From Domibacillus sp. PGB-M46 (GTDB taxonomy: Bacteria; Bacillota; Bacilli; Bacillales; Domibacillaceae), in assembly GCF_022668875.1 (NCBI RefSeq), contig NZ_JAKGCR010000008.1, positions 1-64,000 of the forward strand: DNA of 64,000 nt. The letters are read 5' to 3'. The translations under genes and the position numbers were made by a program. How positions within the stretch are numbered: the stretch's first letter is position 1; the number at the start of each line of letters is the position of its first letter. Below the pieces are notes generated by a model, which worked only from the letters and a program-made list of their open reading frames with translations, was not told the DNA's origin and did no database searches. Below, in pieces: positions 27,908-38,900 of the stretch.

Positions 27908-29236
27908 TTATAACGTCATGGCTGCAATCCAGCCGAAAATAATAACAGGGATATTATAGTGAAGAAATGTCGGTACAACTGTATCCCAAATATGGTCGTG
28001 CTGTCCGTCTGCGTTTAATCCGGACGTTGGACCAAGCGTGCTGTCCGAAGCAGGTGAACCAGCGTCACCAAGCGCGCCGGCTGTTCCCACAAGCGCAATC
28101 GTTGCCAGCGGGCTGAAGCCAAGTTCCAAAGCAAGCGGCACGAAAATGGTCGCAATGATCGGAACCGTTGAAAAAGATGAACCGATACCCATTGTAACAA
28201 GTAGTCCGACTACAAGCATCAGCAGGGCACCAAGCGCCTTGTTTCCGCCGATTGCTGCAGCAGAGTTTTGCACTAATGTTTCTACATCACCTGTAGCTCC
28301 CATAACACTGGCAAATCCGGAAGCGGCAATCATGACAAAGCCGATAAAGGCCATCATACGCATACCGTTCGTTAACAGGAAATCCGCTTCACTCCAGCGA
28401 ATGGCACGGAAAAGATATAAAACAATGATCCCTGCCAGCGCACCGAATACCATCGAATCAGTTTGCAGCTGGGCAGCCAATGCAGCCACGATAGCGATTC
28501 CTGCGACAATCAAGCCCGATTTCGTATAAGTCTGAGTCTCAGGCACCTGTGCTTCAGCAGAAACTGGCAGCTGTGCTTCTTTGTATTCACGCGGTTTGCG
28601 ATACACAAAAAGCGCAATAAGCAAGCCGACAACCATGCCGACAGCTGGCAGAAGCATCGCAGTCGGCAATTGATCCATTGAAACTTCCAGGCCGCTTTTC
28701 GCCATATTGGTCGCAACAATTTCATGGAATATCTGCCCAAATCCAACTGGAAGATACATATACGGCGTTACAAGCCCAAATGTCAGAACAGAAGCTGCCA
28801 GGCGCCGGTCAATCCGCAGTTCATTCATAATTTTCAATAATGGTGGAATCAAAAGCGGAATAAACGCAATATGAACAGGAATTACGTTCTGTGAAAAGCA
28901 GGCCATAATTAAAATCACAAATAAAATAAGAGCTTTCGGCAGCTTTTTTGAACGTGCTTCCTCTTTATTTCCAATAAACTTTAATACAAACGCCACAAGT
29001 GCTTCTGGAAGCCCCGTGCTTGAAACTGCAACGGCGAATCCGCCAAGCATTGCATAGCTGAGCGCCACATTGGCACCGCCCCCGACTCCTTCAGAAAACG
29101 CTGCAATGGTCCCATCCATTCCAAGTCCGCCTATTAACCCGCCGACAAGAGCACCCATAATAAGGGAAAATACAACATTGACGCGGAGCAGGCTGAGGAT
29201 GAGCATTACAATGACAGCAAAAACAACTGCATTCAT
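27908..29236 (-). CDS. yuiF: Na+/H+ antiporter family protein (YuiF-like)
   Basis: A 442-residue membrane protein with about 11-12 hydrophobic segments, of the Na_H_antiporter/NhaC-like group. Conserved points are the glycine-rich [12 protein letters not shown], the [20 protein letters not shown] loop and [22 protein letters not shown] near the C-terminus. Ion and direction are inferred from family; an amino-acid substrate is also possible in this clan. GGAGG lies upstream of the ATG. It neighbours pepA, as yuiF neighbours yuiE in B. subtilis. Confidence 0.85.
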   Translation of the reverse strand: MNAVVFAVIVMLILSLLRVNVVFSLIMGALVGGLIGGLGMDGTIAAFSEGVGGGANVALSYAMLGGFAVAVSSTGLPEALVAFVLKFIGNKEEARSKKLPKALILFVILIMACFSQNVIPVHIAFIPLLIPPLLKIMNELRIDRRLAASVLTFGLVTPYMYLPVGFGQIFHEIVATNMAKSGLEVSMDQLPTAMLLPAVGMVVGLLIALFVYRKPREYKEAQLPVSAEAQVPETQTYTKSGLIVAGIAIVAALAAQLQTDSMVFGALAGIIVLYLFRAIRWSEADFLLTNGMRMMAFIGFVMIAASGFASVMGATGDVETLVQNSAAAIGGNKALGALLMLVVGLLVTMGIGSSFSTVPIIATIFVPLALELGFSPLATIALVGTAGALGDAGSPASDSTLGPTSGLNADGQHDHIWDTVVPTFLHYNIPVIIFGWIAAMTL

Positions 29237-29349
29237 CTCTTCTTATACCTCCAACACTTTAATCTGCTAAATTACTAAAGAACCGCTTAAAGATAGCAAA
29301 TTGCCTGCCCGCTTGTCAATATACTTTTCTAATATAGTTAATAAACAAA

Positions 29350-30819
29350 TTATTCAGACTGATCTGAAAGTGCTAAAATCGCCAATGTCCTTGTCATGGC
29401 TCCCGGCGTCAGCTCTGCACTGCCAGCGATATCGAGATGCACCCAGGGCGTACTTTCTGCAAACTCGCCGATAAAGCCGCCTCCCATAATGGCATGGCCT
29501 TCCCGTCCCGGAGAATTATTTAAATCTGCCACATCGCTTGTTCGAATTCTCTTTTTATCGTATTCAGTCAGCGGAAGCTGCCAGATCATTTCCCCCGCTT
29601 CATGTGATGCTTCAAGCACTTGCTCAAAAAACGGTTCATTGTTTGTGATCGCACCTGTTTTATCTTTTCCAAGCGCAATGATCACTCCGCCTGTCAGTGT
29701 GGCCACGTCCACAATTTTACCGGCACGCTGCTGTTTGGCATATGTGATCGCATCTGCCAGCACAAGGCGGCCTTCTGCATCTGTATTTTTCACTTCAATC
29801 GTTTTTCCTGACAAAGAAGTAACGACATCATCTGGTTTAAAAGCATTGGCACTAATCACATTGTCTGTCGCGGGAATCACAGCCATAACCGGCTGATCCG
29901 GCTGCAGCTCTCCAATAATCTCCATCGCACCAAGCACAGCCGCTGCGCCGCCCATATCTGTTTTCATGCCGACAATGCCATCTTTCGGCTTGATAGAGTA
30001 GCCGCCTGTATCAAAAGTGACTCCTTTTCCGACAAATGTCAGTACATCCTCCCACGTATCTGCAGGGTTGTATTTGAGCGTAATCATTTTAGGCGGTTCA
30101 GCCGATCCTTGGGCAACGGCTAAAAAAGCACCCATGCCGATTTTCTCCATATCTTCCCGTTCCAGCACTTCCAGTTCAAAGCCATACCGCTCGGCCAATT
30201 TCTCTGCGTGAAGGGCAAGATCACCGGCTGTCATCATATTCGGCGGAGTAGCGGTTAAACGAATCGCTGTGTTCGTGCCCTCTGCCATCGTTTTTCCTAC
30301 TTTACATGCCGCCTGGATCTCGTCCGGATCTGCCTCTGTATATATAGCAACTGTCGTTAACTGCTTTTCCGGCTCGTTACCCGGCGTGCGGTATCCCGTG
30401 TATTCAAAGCGCGCTAAAAACAGTGCTTCTGTTACAGCCTCTGCCGCTTCAACGGCTGTCACGTTCTCTGTGACAAAGGAATCAAGTACAATAGCAATCG
30501 ATTCCAGACCGTATGGCTTGGACTGCTTGGCTGCTTTTTGGACAGCTCGGTGAATGGCATGAAAATCCGCTTCCTTTTCTTTGCCAAGCCCAACTGTGAC
30601 CATTCGCTTAGCTGGAATATGGCCAAGAGCTGGAATAACAGAGGTATGTTCCTCTTTCGCGGAAAGATCACCGTTTTTCACTAGTTCTGTCAGCTGCCCG
30701 GAAAAAGCTTGATCGAGCGGTTCGAGCACTCCCTCAAATTTCAATGGCTTATCAAACAGGCCGATAAGGAGTACATCTGCTTCAGTTTCCAAAAAGGGTT
30801 CGTTTTTAATTACAAACAT
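29350..30819 (-). CDS. pepA: Cytosol (leucyl) aminopeptidase
   Basis: M17 family dizinc aminopeptidase, 489 residues from the ATG at 30819. The catalytic domain shows VGKGVTFDTGGYSIKP, the metal-binding GMKTDMGGAAAVLGA and the signature NTDAEGRLVLADA. The open frame runs 75 codons further upstream, but GAGGTG 6 bases before this ATG and the family length favour it. It releases N-terminal amino acids from peptides in the cytosol. Divergent from the cobalamin-binding-type gene. Confidence 0.94.
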   Translation of the reverse strand: MFVIKNEPFLETEADVLLIGLFDKPLKFEGVLEPLDQAFSGQLTELVKNGDLSAKEEHTSVIPALGHIPAKRMVTVGLGKEKEADFHAIHRAVQKAAKQSKPYGLESIAIVLDSFVTENVTAVEAAEAVTEALFLARFEYTGYRTPGNEPEKQLTTVAIYTEADPDEIQAACKVGKTMAEGTNTAIRLTATPPNMMTAGDLALHAEKLAERYGFELEVLEREDMEKIGMGAFLAVAQGSAEPPKMITLKYNPADTWEDVLTFVGKGVTFDTGGYSIKPKDGIVGMKTDMGGAAAVLGAMEIIGELQPDQPVMAVIPATDNVISANAFKPDDVVTSLSGKTIEVKNTDAEGRLVLADAITYAKQQRAGKIVDVATLTGGVIIALGKDKTGAITNNEPFFEQVLEASHEAGEMIWQLPLTEYDKKRIRTSDVADLNNSPGREGHAIMGGGFIGEFAESTPWVHLDIAGSAELTPGAMTRTLAILALSDQSE

Positions 30820-30869
30820 TTTCATCACCTCACGTGCTATTATAGGGGAAAACGGATAGGAGTGTTGGA

Positions 30870-31622
30870 ATGAGGATTGTATCGCTTTGCCCAAGCAATA
30901 CAGAAGTGTGCCAGTATCTTGGTCTGGAAGAGAAAATTGTCGGTGTAGACGACTTTTCCGACTTAGAACGAACCAGGCTCGGACCTGATTTAGCAATTGA
31001 TATGAAGAAGCTGTCCGCTCTTCAGCCGGATATGGTGCTGGCATCGCTCAGTGTACCAGGAATGGAGAAAAATATAGAAGCCCTGGAGCGGCTTGGCATT
31101 CCGCATGTCGTGACAAATCCCCATTCACTTGACGATATCGGGCATTCTATTGAGCAAATTGCCGAAGCCTGTGGAACAGATGGAAGAGAAGCTCGAATCA
31201 AGTGGATGCGGGCACTCCAGCCGTACAGGTCACGTGAATGGACAGACCGTGTGCGTCTTTATTGGGAATGGTGGCCGAAGCCATTGTTTACACCCGGAGG
31301 CACCAACTGGCTCACCGAAATCAGTACGCTGTGCGGCGGAATCAATGTATTTGAAGATAGATTAATGCCAAGCTTACAAACCGATTGGGAAACGGTTCTG
31401 GAAAAAAAGCCGGATGTCATCCTGCTGGCGTGGGTAGGAGTAATGACCAGCAAAGTAAATATCGATATCATTAGAAAAAGGCCTGGGTACGAAGAAACAC
31501 CTGTTTTCATTCTGGAAGAAAAATACTTTTGTCGGCCATCGCCAAACCTGCTTAAAGGAATTGAAGTATTGGACAAGCTTTTGCAAAACAAAAAAACGAC
31601 CTTAAAGAGGCCGCTTCCTTAA
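30870..31622 (+). CDS. Cobalamin-binding-type (BtuF-like) cytosolic protein
   Basis: A 250-residue protein with the helical-backbone metal-receptor fold of periplasmic-binding proteins for cobalamin or ferric siderophores: RIVSLCPSNTEVCQYLG, then KKLSALQPDMVLASLSVPGMEKN and LEKKPDVILLAW. It has no signal peptide or lipobox and no permease or ATPase neighbours, so it is not an ordinary ABC transporter component. Ligand unknown. AGGAG precedes the ATG. Its 3' end overlaps the convergent yuiB by four bases. Confidence 0.8.
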   Translation: MRIVSLCPSNTEVCQYLGLEEKIVGVDDFSDLERTRLGPDLAIDMKKLSALQPDMVLASLSVPGMEKNIEALERLGIPHVVTNPHSLDDIGHSIEQIAEACGTDGREARIKWMRALQPYRSREWTDRVRLYWEWWPKPLFTPGGTNWLTEISTLCGGINVFEDRLMPSLQTDWETVLEKKPDVILLAWVGVMTSKVNIDIIRKRPGYEETPVFILEEKYFCRPSPNLLKGIEVLDKLLQNKKTTLKRPLP

Positions 31623-31936
31623 AACATTTGATAGCCTTTTGCACGCAGCAGCCGCATGACGAATCCGCTTCCAATAGCGCCTAAAAAGCCGCATGATAGA
31701 ATGGTAATATCAACCGGCTGAAGCCCGATCACCCGCCCGCTGAGAATACCGAATGATTCTCCCGGCTGAAACAAGTAATCAAGCGTGCTGATATTGTCCA
31801 CAATGGCGATCGTCACAAGCGGATAAATAAAAGCCATAATCCATGTCATGCGCAGCAGCATGTTTAAAATAAACCCAATGCCAAAAAACAGAACAAAAAA
31901 CAGCAAGGCAGATACAAGTACAACGGCAATATGCAT
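31619..31936 (-). CDS. yuiB: YuiB-like membrane protein
   Basis: A 105-residue protein with three to four hydrophobic segments (about 3-27, 30-50 and 78-97), the same length as B. subtilis YuiB. Function unknown. The ATG at 31936 has GGGGGAA 7 bases upstream; an in-frame ATG nine codons earlier lacks a site. A weak hairpin with T7 inside the 3' end of the convergent gene may terminate it. Confidence 0.8.
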   Translation of the reverse strand: MHIAVVLVSALLFFVLFFGIGFILNMLLRMTWIMAFIYPLVTIAIVDNISTLDYLFQPGESFGILSGRVIGLQPVDITILSCGFLGAIGSGFVMRLLRAKGYQMF

Positions 31937-32058
31937 GGAGCCATTCCCCCTATTTGTATACATTTAAGTGTACTGAACCGCCCTCAAAAGGTCAATGAGC
32001 GAAAAACAGAGAAAACCCGGCATGTTGCACTTTTAGCCAGACAGGTAGTCTTCCACAC

Positions 32059-32100
32059 AAAAAAGCACTGGATACGAGGGGGACGCGTACCCAGTGCTTT
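32059..32100 (-). terminator. Terminator of the Nudix gene
   Basis: A 15-base-pair hairpin (AAAGCACTGGGTACG on the minus strand, one wobble pair) with a 9-base loop is followed by T6 on the minus strand, about 80 bases after the Nudix stop. Confidence 0.75.
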
Positions 32101-32108
32101 ATAGAAGT

Positions 32109-32129
32109 ATTTCCTTTTGGAAAGGAAAT
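32109..32129. repeat. Second hairpin beside the Nudix terminator
   Basis: Perfect 9-base-pair inverted repeat ATTTCCTTT/AAAGGAAAT with a TGG loop, only 9 bases from the terminator hairpin. It has no T run of its own. It may be an RNA-stabilising structure or chance. Confidence 0.5.
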
Positions 32130-32182
32130 AAACTTTCCCGGTTTAGTATAACCATTTTCCTTCTTTTTATTCCCTCATCCTC

Positions 32183-32662
32183 TTACCCAAAAAAGCGGTA
32201 TGCTGTATAGCCAAACTGCGGACCTGGATCTGAGATATCGAGAGAAGTTAAACCCGGCGCCTCAAATGATTCAATGATGCGGCGCAAAAGCACGGACGTA
32301 TCGGAACTTTCTTGCAGTTCCGATACGTCCATCCAGCGCGCAGCGAGTAATTCTCTCCCGCATGCTTCCGGCTCTTTTTCTTCTGACGGCATCATATGAA
32401 AAACAACCATGGTATCACTGACATCATGTTGAATGACGCCAGACCGAATACCGGCCACCCCGCACACGGATGCTTCAATTCCTGTTTCCTCGCGCACCTC
32501 TCGAACAGCGGCTTCATCTACTGTTTCGCCCGCATCCACGAATCCGGCCGGCAGTGACCACTGTCCCTTCAGCCCGCCATATGCTTTTTTCACAACAAGC
32601 CAGCGCCCGCTGCTGTCAATAACCAGACCCGCTGCCGCCAACCATACCTTTCCCCTTTTCAT
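32183..32662 (-). CDS. Nudix hydrolase
   Basis: A 159-residue Nudix protein. The full box GX5EX7REUXEEXGU runs from G40 to I62 ([23 protein letters not shown], given here as its key positions G40, E46, R54, E55, E58, E59 and G61). The substrate (a nucleoside diphosphate linked to X) cannot be told from sequence. AAAGGAAG precedes the ATG. It lies downstream of yumB but behind that gene's terminator. Confidence 0.9.
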   Translation of the reverse strand: MKRGKVWLAAAGLVIDSSGRWLVVKKAYGGLKGQWSLPAGFVDAGETVDEAAVREVREETGIEASVCGVAGIRSGVIQHDVSDTMVVFHMMPSEEKEPEACGRELLAARWMDVSELQESSDTSVLLRRIIESFEAPGLTSLDISDPGPQFGYTAYRFFG

Positions 32663-32688
32663 CCAAACGCTTCCTTTCTTTCCATAAA

Positions 32689-32718
32689 AAAAGAGCCTCT
32701 TTTAAAGAGGGCTCTTTT
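32689..32718. terminator. Terminator of yumB
   Basis: Hairpin AAAAGAGCCTCTTT/AAGAGGGCTCTTTT with T7 on the minus strand just after yumB. Confidence 0.85.
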
Positions 32719-32723
32719 GCTTT

Positions 32724-33947
32724 TTACAGGACGTTAAATTTCCCTTTTTTCAAGACAAGTGAAGGGCCGCCGACCATAAATAGCGCGCGGTTATCAATCA
32801 TTTTCTTCATGAATGAAGCTTTTGTGCCTTTAAGCTTTTTGTCGAACACGACACCGATTGCATCGTTATCGCCAAGTGAGCACACTGTACCTTTAATGTT
32901 CGGTGTAAAGGATTCAAGGTTCCCTTCGCCTTTCACTAACTTCACAAGGTTTTTCGCAACCGTTTCCCCTTGCTGCATTGCGATTTGCGCCGTTGGCGGG
33001 TACGGACGGTTGATTTCCTCGTTGATCACAAGTGAACAGTCACCTAAAATGAAGATTTCGTCATGGCCAGGAGCGCGAAGTTCAGGCGTTACTTTTACGC
33101 GTGCACGCATGTTTTCAATGCCTGATTTTTCGATGATACTGCTGCCGCGGACACCTGCTGCCCAAACCACTGTGCCTGCTTTGATTTCCTCTGTTTCGTT
33201 TTCGCCTTTTGCCACGATAATGCCGTCAGCTGTTGCACCTTTGATCGGCGTGCCGATTTTGAACTCAACACCTTTTTTCTCAAGCTGTGCAACCGCATAT
33301 TTAACAAGCTCAGGGTCAAAACCAGGAAGAACCATAGGTGCTGCTTCTACGCAGTACATACGCACTTTTGAAAAGTCAATATCATATTCTTTGCAAAGCT
33401 CAGGAACACGGTTCGCAAGCTCACCAAGGAACTCGATACCCGTAAAGCCGGCACCGCCGACAACAAATGTTAAACGCTCATCATTTTTCTCTTCTTCATT
33501 TGCATAAGTTGCAAACTGGAATTCAATATGATCACGCAATTGACGGGATGTGTTTACATTCGAAATGGTGAAAGCGTGTTCTTTTAGTCCTTCGATTCCG
33601 AATGTTTCAGATTCTCCGCCAAGGGCGATCACAAGGTAGTCATACTCTACTTCGCCTGTATCTAAAATGACTTTCTTTTCATCTGTTTTAATATCTTCTA
33701 CTTCCGCGCGAATAAATTCTACTTTGCTGCGGTTGATGACTGCATCGATATCGTAGCGCACACGATCGTGGTGCATAGTGCCCGCTGATGCCTCATGAAG
33801 CCATGTTGTTTCATAGTGGTAATCATTTTTGTTGATGAGCACAATATTCGCTTCATCTACAGATAATGCTTTTTGAAGACGTGTTACAGTAATAAGGCCG
33901 CCATAGCCGGCGCCTAGTACTACAATTTTCGGCTTTCTCACTGTCAT
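32724..33947 (-). CDS. yumB: Type II NADH dehydrogenase (YumB-like)
   Basis: A 407-residue membrane-associated flavoprotein that oxidises NADH and reduces menaquinone without pumping protons. The FAD-binding GAGYGGL is at about 12-18. The NADH-binding [16 protein letters not shown] lies mid-protein. IFILGDCS, the second FAD motif, and [11 protein letters not shown] follow. The length equals B. subtilis YumB. AGAGGTGG precedes the ATG. A GTGA-N6-TCAC site lies about 40 bases upstream. Confidence 0.92.
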   Translation of the reverse strand: MTVRKPKIVVLGAGYGGLITVTRLQKALSVDEANIVLINKNDYHYETTWLHEASAGTMHHDRVRYDIDAVINRSKVEFIRAEVEDIKTDEKKVILDTGEVEYDYLVIALGGESETFGIEGLKEHAFTISNVNTSRQLRDHIEFQFATYANEEEKNDERLTFVVGGAGFTGIEFLGELANRVPELCKEYDIDFSKVRMYCVEAAPMVLPGFDPELVKYAVAQLEKKGVEFKIGTPIKGATADGIIVAKGENETEEIKAGTVVWAAGVRGSSIIEKSGIENMRARVKVTPELRAPGHDEIFILGDCSLVINEEINRPYPPTAQIAMQQGETVAKNLVKLVKGEGNLESFTPNIKGTVCSLGDNDAIGVVFDKKLKGTKASFMKKMIDNRALFMVGGPSLVLKKGKFNVL

Positions 33948-33983
33948 CTTTATCCACCTCTACTAAAAATATTCACGCGAAGA

Positions 33984-34001
33984 ATGTGATAATCTTCACG
34001 T
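33984..34001. promoter_or_regulatory. Rex-like inverted repeat upstream of yumB
   Basis: ATGTGATAATCTTCACGT contains GTGA-N6-TCAC, close to the Rex consensus TTGTGA-N6-TCACAA. It lies just downstream of a possible promoter (GTGACA, 18 bases, TATACT on the minus strand), a repressor-like position. A CRP/FNR-type site has the same core, so assignment to Rex is tentative. Confidence 0.4.
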
Positions 34002-34213
34002 ATAAGTATAAAAAAATACCTCTTACTTTGTCACAAAATGTTAACAATGTGCATAACTAGTTTTATCATAGACGCTTTGACTGCTTTTTTCAAGTTATTT
34101 GGACAAGAAATTTGAAATGAGACTTCCCTTATGGAATTTTGTAAAATAAGACATAATAAAGCAAAGATGGCATATACATCAATCTTATGGCTTTTTAAAA
34201 AGGGGGATTATGA

Positions 34214-35167
34214 GTGAAAGACATTACGATTATCGGGGCAGGTCCTACTGGCCTGTTTGCCGCCTTTTACGCAGGAATGCGCGGTGCTTCTGTTAAAATT
34301 ATCGAAAGCCTGCCGCAGCCGGGAGGCCAGTTATCCGCTCTTTACCCAGAAAAGTTTATTTATGATGTAGCTGCTTTTCCGGCAGTACGGGCGCAGGAGC
34401 TGGTTGACCGGCTTGTCGAACAAATGAATCGTTTTCCAGTTGAACTTTGTCTGGAGGAGGCCGTTCAGTCCCTCGAAAAAAATCCAGACGGCAGCATTGT
34501 TCTTGGAACGGACAAGGGGAAGCATGAAACCAAAGCGGTGATTATTACCGCGGGCAACGGTGCTTTTCAGCCGCGGCGTCTTGAGCTTGATGGCGCAGAT
34601 GCTTTGCCGAACGTTCACTATTTTGTCAATGACCTTTCCTCTTTTTCAGGCCGGCGTGTCGCGGTTCTAGGAGGCGGTGATTCTGCGGTTGACTGGGCCA
34701 TGATGCTTGAAAAAACTGCAAAAGAAGTGACCATCATTCACCGGCGTGACAAATTTCGCGCCCACGAACACAGTGTGGACCTGCTTCACAAATCAGATGT
34801 CCGGGTTATGACGCCATTTGTTCCTGTATCCTTTGACGGGCAGACTCTTGCGCTTGAGGAAGTGAAAGGCGACCAAAAGAAATCTCTAGAGATCGATGAC
34901 CTCCTTGTGAACTACGGGTTTATTTCTTCACTTGGCCCGATGAAAAATTGGGGGCTTAACATTGAGAAAAACTCGATCGTGGTCAATTCACGTATGGAGA
35001 CAAATATCCCAGGTGTGTATGCAGCCGGTGATGTGGCAACATACGCAGGTAAAGTAAAGCTGATTGCCACTGGATTTGGAGAAGCGCCAACGGCTGTTAA
35101 CAATGCAAAATCCTATATTGATCCGGATGCAAAAGTCCAGCCGCTGCACAGCACATCCTTGTTTTAA
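34214..35167 (+). CDS. yumC: Ferredoxin--NADP+ reductase (YumC type)
   Basis: A 317-residue thioredoxin-reductase-like flavoprotein without the redox CxxC pair, as in YumC. FAD motif [18 protein letters not shown], the conserved [16 protein letters not shown] and the NADPH motif [17 protein letters not shown] lie in order. The C-terminal [18 protein letters not shown] and QPLHSTSLF match the family. The start is GTG; an in-frame TGA lies directly upstream, so nothing longer is possible. It supplies or drains electrons between NADPH and ferredoxin or flavodoxin. Divergent from yumB. Confidence 0.94.
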   Translation: MKDITIIGAGPTGLFAAFYAGMRGASVKIIESLPQPGGQLSALYPEKFIYDVAAFPAVRAQELVDRLVEQMNRFPVELCLEEAVQSLEKNPDGSIVLGTDKGKHETKAVIITAGNGAFQPRRLELDGADALPNVHYFVNDLSSFSGRRVAVLGGGDSAVDWAMMLEKTAKEVTIIHRRDKFRAHEHSVDLLHKSDVRVMTPFVPVSFDGQTLALEEVKGDQKKSLEIDDLLVNYGFISSLGPMKNWGLNIEKNSIVVNSRMETNIPGVYAAGDVATYAGKVKLIATGFGEAPTAVNNAKSYIDPDAKVQPLHSTSLF

Positions 35168-35219
35168 TCCTTTAATGTCGGGTAAAGGAATAGAAAACGG
35201 AAAAAAAGGGTGGTTCACT

Positions 35220-35861
35220 ATGCATGTACTTGTGATCGGTGCAGCCGGTACAACCGGCCGCCTCGTTGTCCAAAGTCTGGCTGAAAATATTCAGCACCAC
35301 GTGAAAGCAATGGTTCGAAAAACCGACCAGATGGCAGACATGGAACAGCTTGGTGCCAGACCGGTTTTGGCCGACCTGGAGCAGGACTTCAGTTATGCAA
35401 TGAATGATGTGAACGCGGTTATTTTTGCAGCCGGCTCCGGTTCAGCAACCGGCCCCGATAAAACAACGGCTATTGACCGTGACGGAGCAATCAAAGCCAT
35501 TGACCTGGCCGTTTCACATGGTATTGAGCGTTTTGTCATGCTCAGTTCAATGGGAGCAGACCGGCCGGATACAGGTCCTGAGGCTCTGCAGCATTACCTT
35601 CGGGCCAAGCATGAAGCAGACGCTCATTTAATGATGAGCGGTCTCACTTATACGATCGTTCGTCCCGGTGCCCTTTCAAATGAAGCGGCCAGCGGAAAAA
35701 TTGAAGCAGCTCCCCAAGTTGCGAATCGAACGAAGTCTATTGCAAGGGCTGATGTTGCCGAAGTACTTGTCCAAAGCCTGCTCGCCCCCCAAACAGAGGG
35801 CCGGATCTTTGAAATTGTCGAAGGCACTGTCCCAATTGCCGAAGCCTTAAAAGCCTTATAA
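35220..35861 (+). CDS. NAD(P)-binding SDR-type oxidoreductase (YhfK-like)
   Basis: A 213-residue atypical short-chain dehydrogenase. The Rossmann start HVLVIGAAGTTGRLVVQSLA, ILSSMGAD-like FVMLSSMGAD and YTIVRPGALSNEA match YhfK of B. subtilis in sequence and length. Substrate unknown. The ATG at 35220 follows AGGGTGG; the frame is open further upstream into yumC but that extension is not needed. Probably cotranscribed with yumC (52-base gap), with a strong terminator after it. Confidence 0.88.
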   Translation: MHVLVIGAAGTTGRLVVQSLAENIQHHVKAMVRKTDQMADMEQLGARPVLADLEQDFSYAMNDVNAVIFAAGSGSATGPDKTTAIDRDGAIKAIDLAVSHGIERFVMLSSMGADRPDTGPEALQHYLRAKHEADAHLMMSGLTYTIVRPGALSNEAASGKIEAAPQVANRTKSIARADVAEVLVQSLLAPQTEGRIFEIVEGTVPIAEALKAL

Positions 35862-35872
35862 TTAATATAGAA

Positions 35873-35906
35873 AAGAGCCGGCATGCCCTGGTATGCCGGC
35901 TTTTTT
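35873..35906 (+). terminator. Terminator of the yhfK-like gene
   Basis: Hairpin GCCGGCAT/ATGCCGGC followed by T6, about 15 bases after the stop. Confidence 0.88.
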
Positions 35907-35926
35907 GCTGCAGACGTTTTTACTGC

Positions 35927-38900
35927 TTAAGAAGCAGCCGGTTTTTTTGTTTTCTTTTCTCGTAAATCTGTCCATTTTTTTACATTGTCAGCCCCTATAA
36001 TCTCCACTTCCTGCTTTGTATCGATTTGAACTTCTTTCACTTCTGCATCTCGTAAATCAACAACCTGCCCTTTTTTCGGCGTGGAAACGATAACGGTATT
36101 ATACTTTAATCCTTCTCCTTGCAGTTTAGCTGAATGCTTTACAATAATGCCTTTGCTAAAACGGGCACCTTCATCAAAATCCAGATGAATCTCCGGCTGT
36201 GCAGCTATAAACTGTTTTTTCTCCATCGCCGGCACATAAACGATTTCCGCTTCTGGATGATCTTTTGCAAAGGTCGTCCGGATAACTACCGGATCATGGT
36301 CGCTCGCCCGTCCATGCTCCTCCATAAATTGTGAATTGGTATGAACAATATCCACTTCAGTAGAAGCGGCCATATTATTTGTGACCAGAATATGGTCGAG
36401 CACCTGTGCATTTCCTTGATAGGAATACGTGAACCGCTCTTCTGCCGGTACTCTTTCAATCATGTTGGCCAGCTCCTCCCCTTTTACAATAGAAAGAGCC
36501 TCGGTAAATTCAAAATCGTTAAAATCACCTAAAAGCACCAGATTCGCGTTTGGATCCGCTGACTTTACATCTTCAACAAAGCCATTTACAATCGCTGCAA
36601 TTTGCTTGCGCTGGATTTCACTTCCTAAATAAGGAGGCTGATTCTTTCCGAATAACGGCTCATCTCCGCCTTTTGAATTAAAATGATTGGCCACTACAAT
36701 GACCTTTTCACCTTTAAATATAAATTGAGCAGCCAGCGGCTTACGGCTATTTTCAAACGCTTCGTTTTCGGGATCAATCCGCCCAGGATTAGCGGTCAAT
36801 TTCCCATCTACATAGGCAGCCGCTTCTGTCGCGCTTCCTTTTGTTCCTTCCGCAAGACGAACACGTTCCGGATTGTACAAGAAGCCAACACGAATGTTAC
36901 CGCCCGGCTGTCCGCCGTCTTCTTTATTGACCGGCGCCACATCCGTGTACTCATAAGCCGGTCCGCCCAGCTCTTTTATAGCTTCAATCAGTACGGCGGC
37001 GCTTTGAGATGCGTCCGTTGTGCCAGAATCTGCTGGCCCGTCATTGTCCTGTACTTCTGTTACACCGATGATGTCCGGCGACTTCATTCCATTTACAATT
37101 CCCATGGCAAGGCGTCTTGTTTTCTCTTCGCCTGAAACCGTTGAAAAGTTTTCGAGATTGTAAGAAGCGGTCGTTAGTCCATCTTCCGTTGATGTAAGGG
37201 TTGTTTCTTCTGCTTTTAACCCTCCGTCCATCACTTCAGGCACTTCGTCTGCCAGCACTTTAAAGTTACTGTAGCCGTAGCTGACGACACCCGTGACAGG
37301 ACCGGCAAATGAGTCGCCTGTTTTTGCCATAAAGTCTTCATTATCCAAATCAAGATGAATACGTTCTGGGTTGTAGTCGTCTGCTTCAATCCGAAGAGCA
37401 CCCGCTGTTGTATTGGTTTCTATATTTTCCGGCACAGCCACTACTTCTCCGTATCTCTGCGGAGCAATGATTTTCGGGTTATTCACTTGAACGCGCATGC
37501 CTTCCATGCTTTCAAAAAAGTCAATGCCGTCCTGCTGTGGATCGAATAGGCCAAATTGGTCGTTATCAATCACTTTCATTGGCATCATGCGATCTTTATT
37601 CAGCACAACCGGTGCCGGCAGCGGCTGTCCGGATGCTTTTTTACTGACAGTACCCGCACTAATTTCTGTTACGGGAAGATCTGTTTGCAGCTTTTCCGCA
37701 TATCCATCAAGCACCCATTCTTTTACCGTACCATCAACAGAGACAAGATCTCCTTGCGACAACCCGTGGCTCCGCTTATAAACGAGAATACCTTCTGACG
37801 TATTTTCATCCTCATCTGCTTCTACGCTCTGCATATAAAAGTTACTGCTGTCAACGATATGGGTAACGATTCCTTCTACATCTTTAACAGCTAAACCATT
37901 ATATGGAGAACTGTGCCCGGCTCCTTGAATATCATAGATGCGAATGTTTTCTTTTTCTATAACGTATGAAAAAGAGGAAACGGCACTGTCATTTAAGCCT
38001 TCTTTAAATGCTGCTGCTTGAATCGTTTTGTTTTCATTAATCACGATCGGTTCTGTATAAAGCACGCTTTCTTTTGTCGGCTGAGAGCCATCCAGCGTAT
38101 AACGAATGTCGGCATCCTCTGTTGGTGAAGACAGTGTAACACTCGTTCCTGCTTTAACAACGCCCGCTGCCGGATTGGCCGTTACCGATCCAGCCGTAGA
38201 AGAGTCAGGTTCAATATCCGCTGCATGACGCGGAATTAATTGATAGACGTTGTTATAAGAGCCGACAACCCCTGTTACCGAATCGTATTTGGTGTTTATT
38301 GCAAGAAGTGATGCATCCTGCGGCCTGATTTGAAAGTTATTTCCTTCTTCATCCTTTGCTGTGTAATTGCCGCCTGAAAAACTGGAAACAGAAACATCGC
38401 TGATTGTAACAAGCTCCCCTTCCACTTCTTCTGTAAATTGATCAGCCCTTACGGTTAACGGTGCCGGCACAACAGCCTCGCCGGTCACAGTTACGCTGCC
38501 GGATGATACGTTAATCTCTAAAAGAGAATTGTAGTCATCAATGCTCCCCTTCACATCTACAACATCACCTAGTTTTACATTCATACCGGAACCATATAAA
38601 ACAATACCGGCGGTTTCATCCTGAATATATACCGTGCTTCCGAAAACAGCCGTTACTGTACCAGACGTCCACACCTTTGTGTTTTCTGCTTTTTGGCGCA
38701 CGTCCGAAATCGGTTCTTTTATAAGGTTTGACGGCTCCTCAGGCACTTCTGGTTCTGCGGTTCCGTTATCCAAAAGTTCAATCGACGTTGGTGATTTTAA
38801 GCCAGGAACTGTAAAATACGCTTCAAGAGAGCCTGTCACCCGCACTTTTTTGCCGAGGTTTTCCGGATAATCTTTCAAATTAATTCCCTGCCGGAAATTT

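Noticed and set aside
30820-31044. 75-residue N-terminal extension of PepA
   Set aside because: It lies antisense to the cobalamin-binding-type gene, lacks a ribosome site and is not present in the M17 family.
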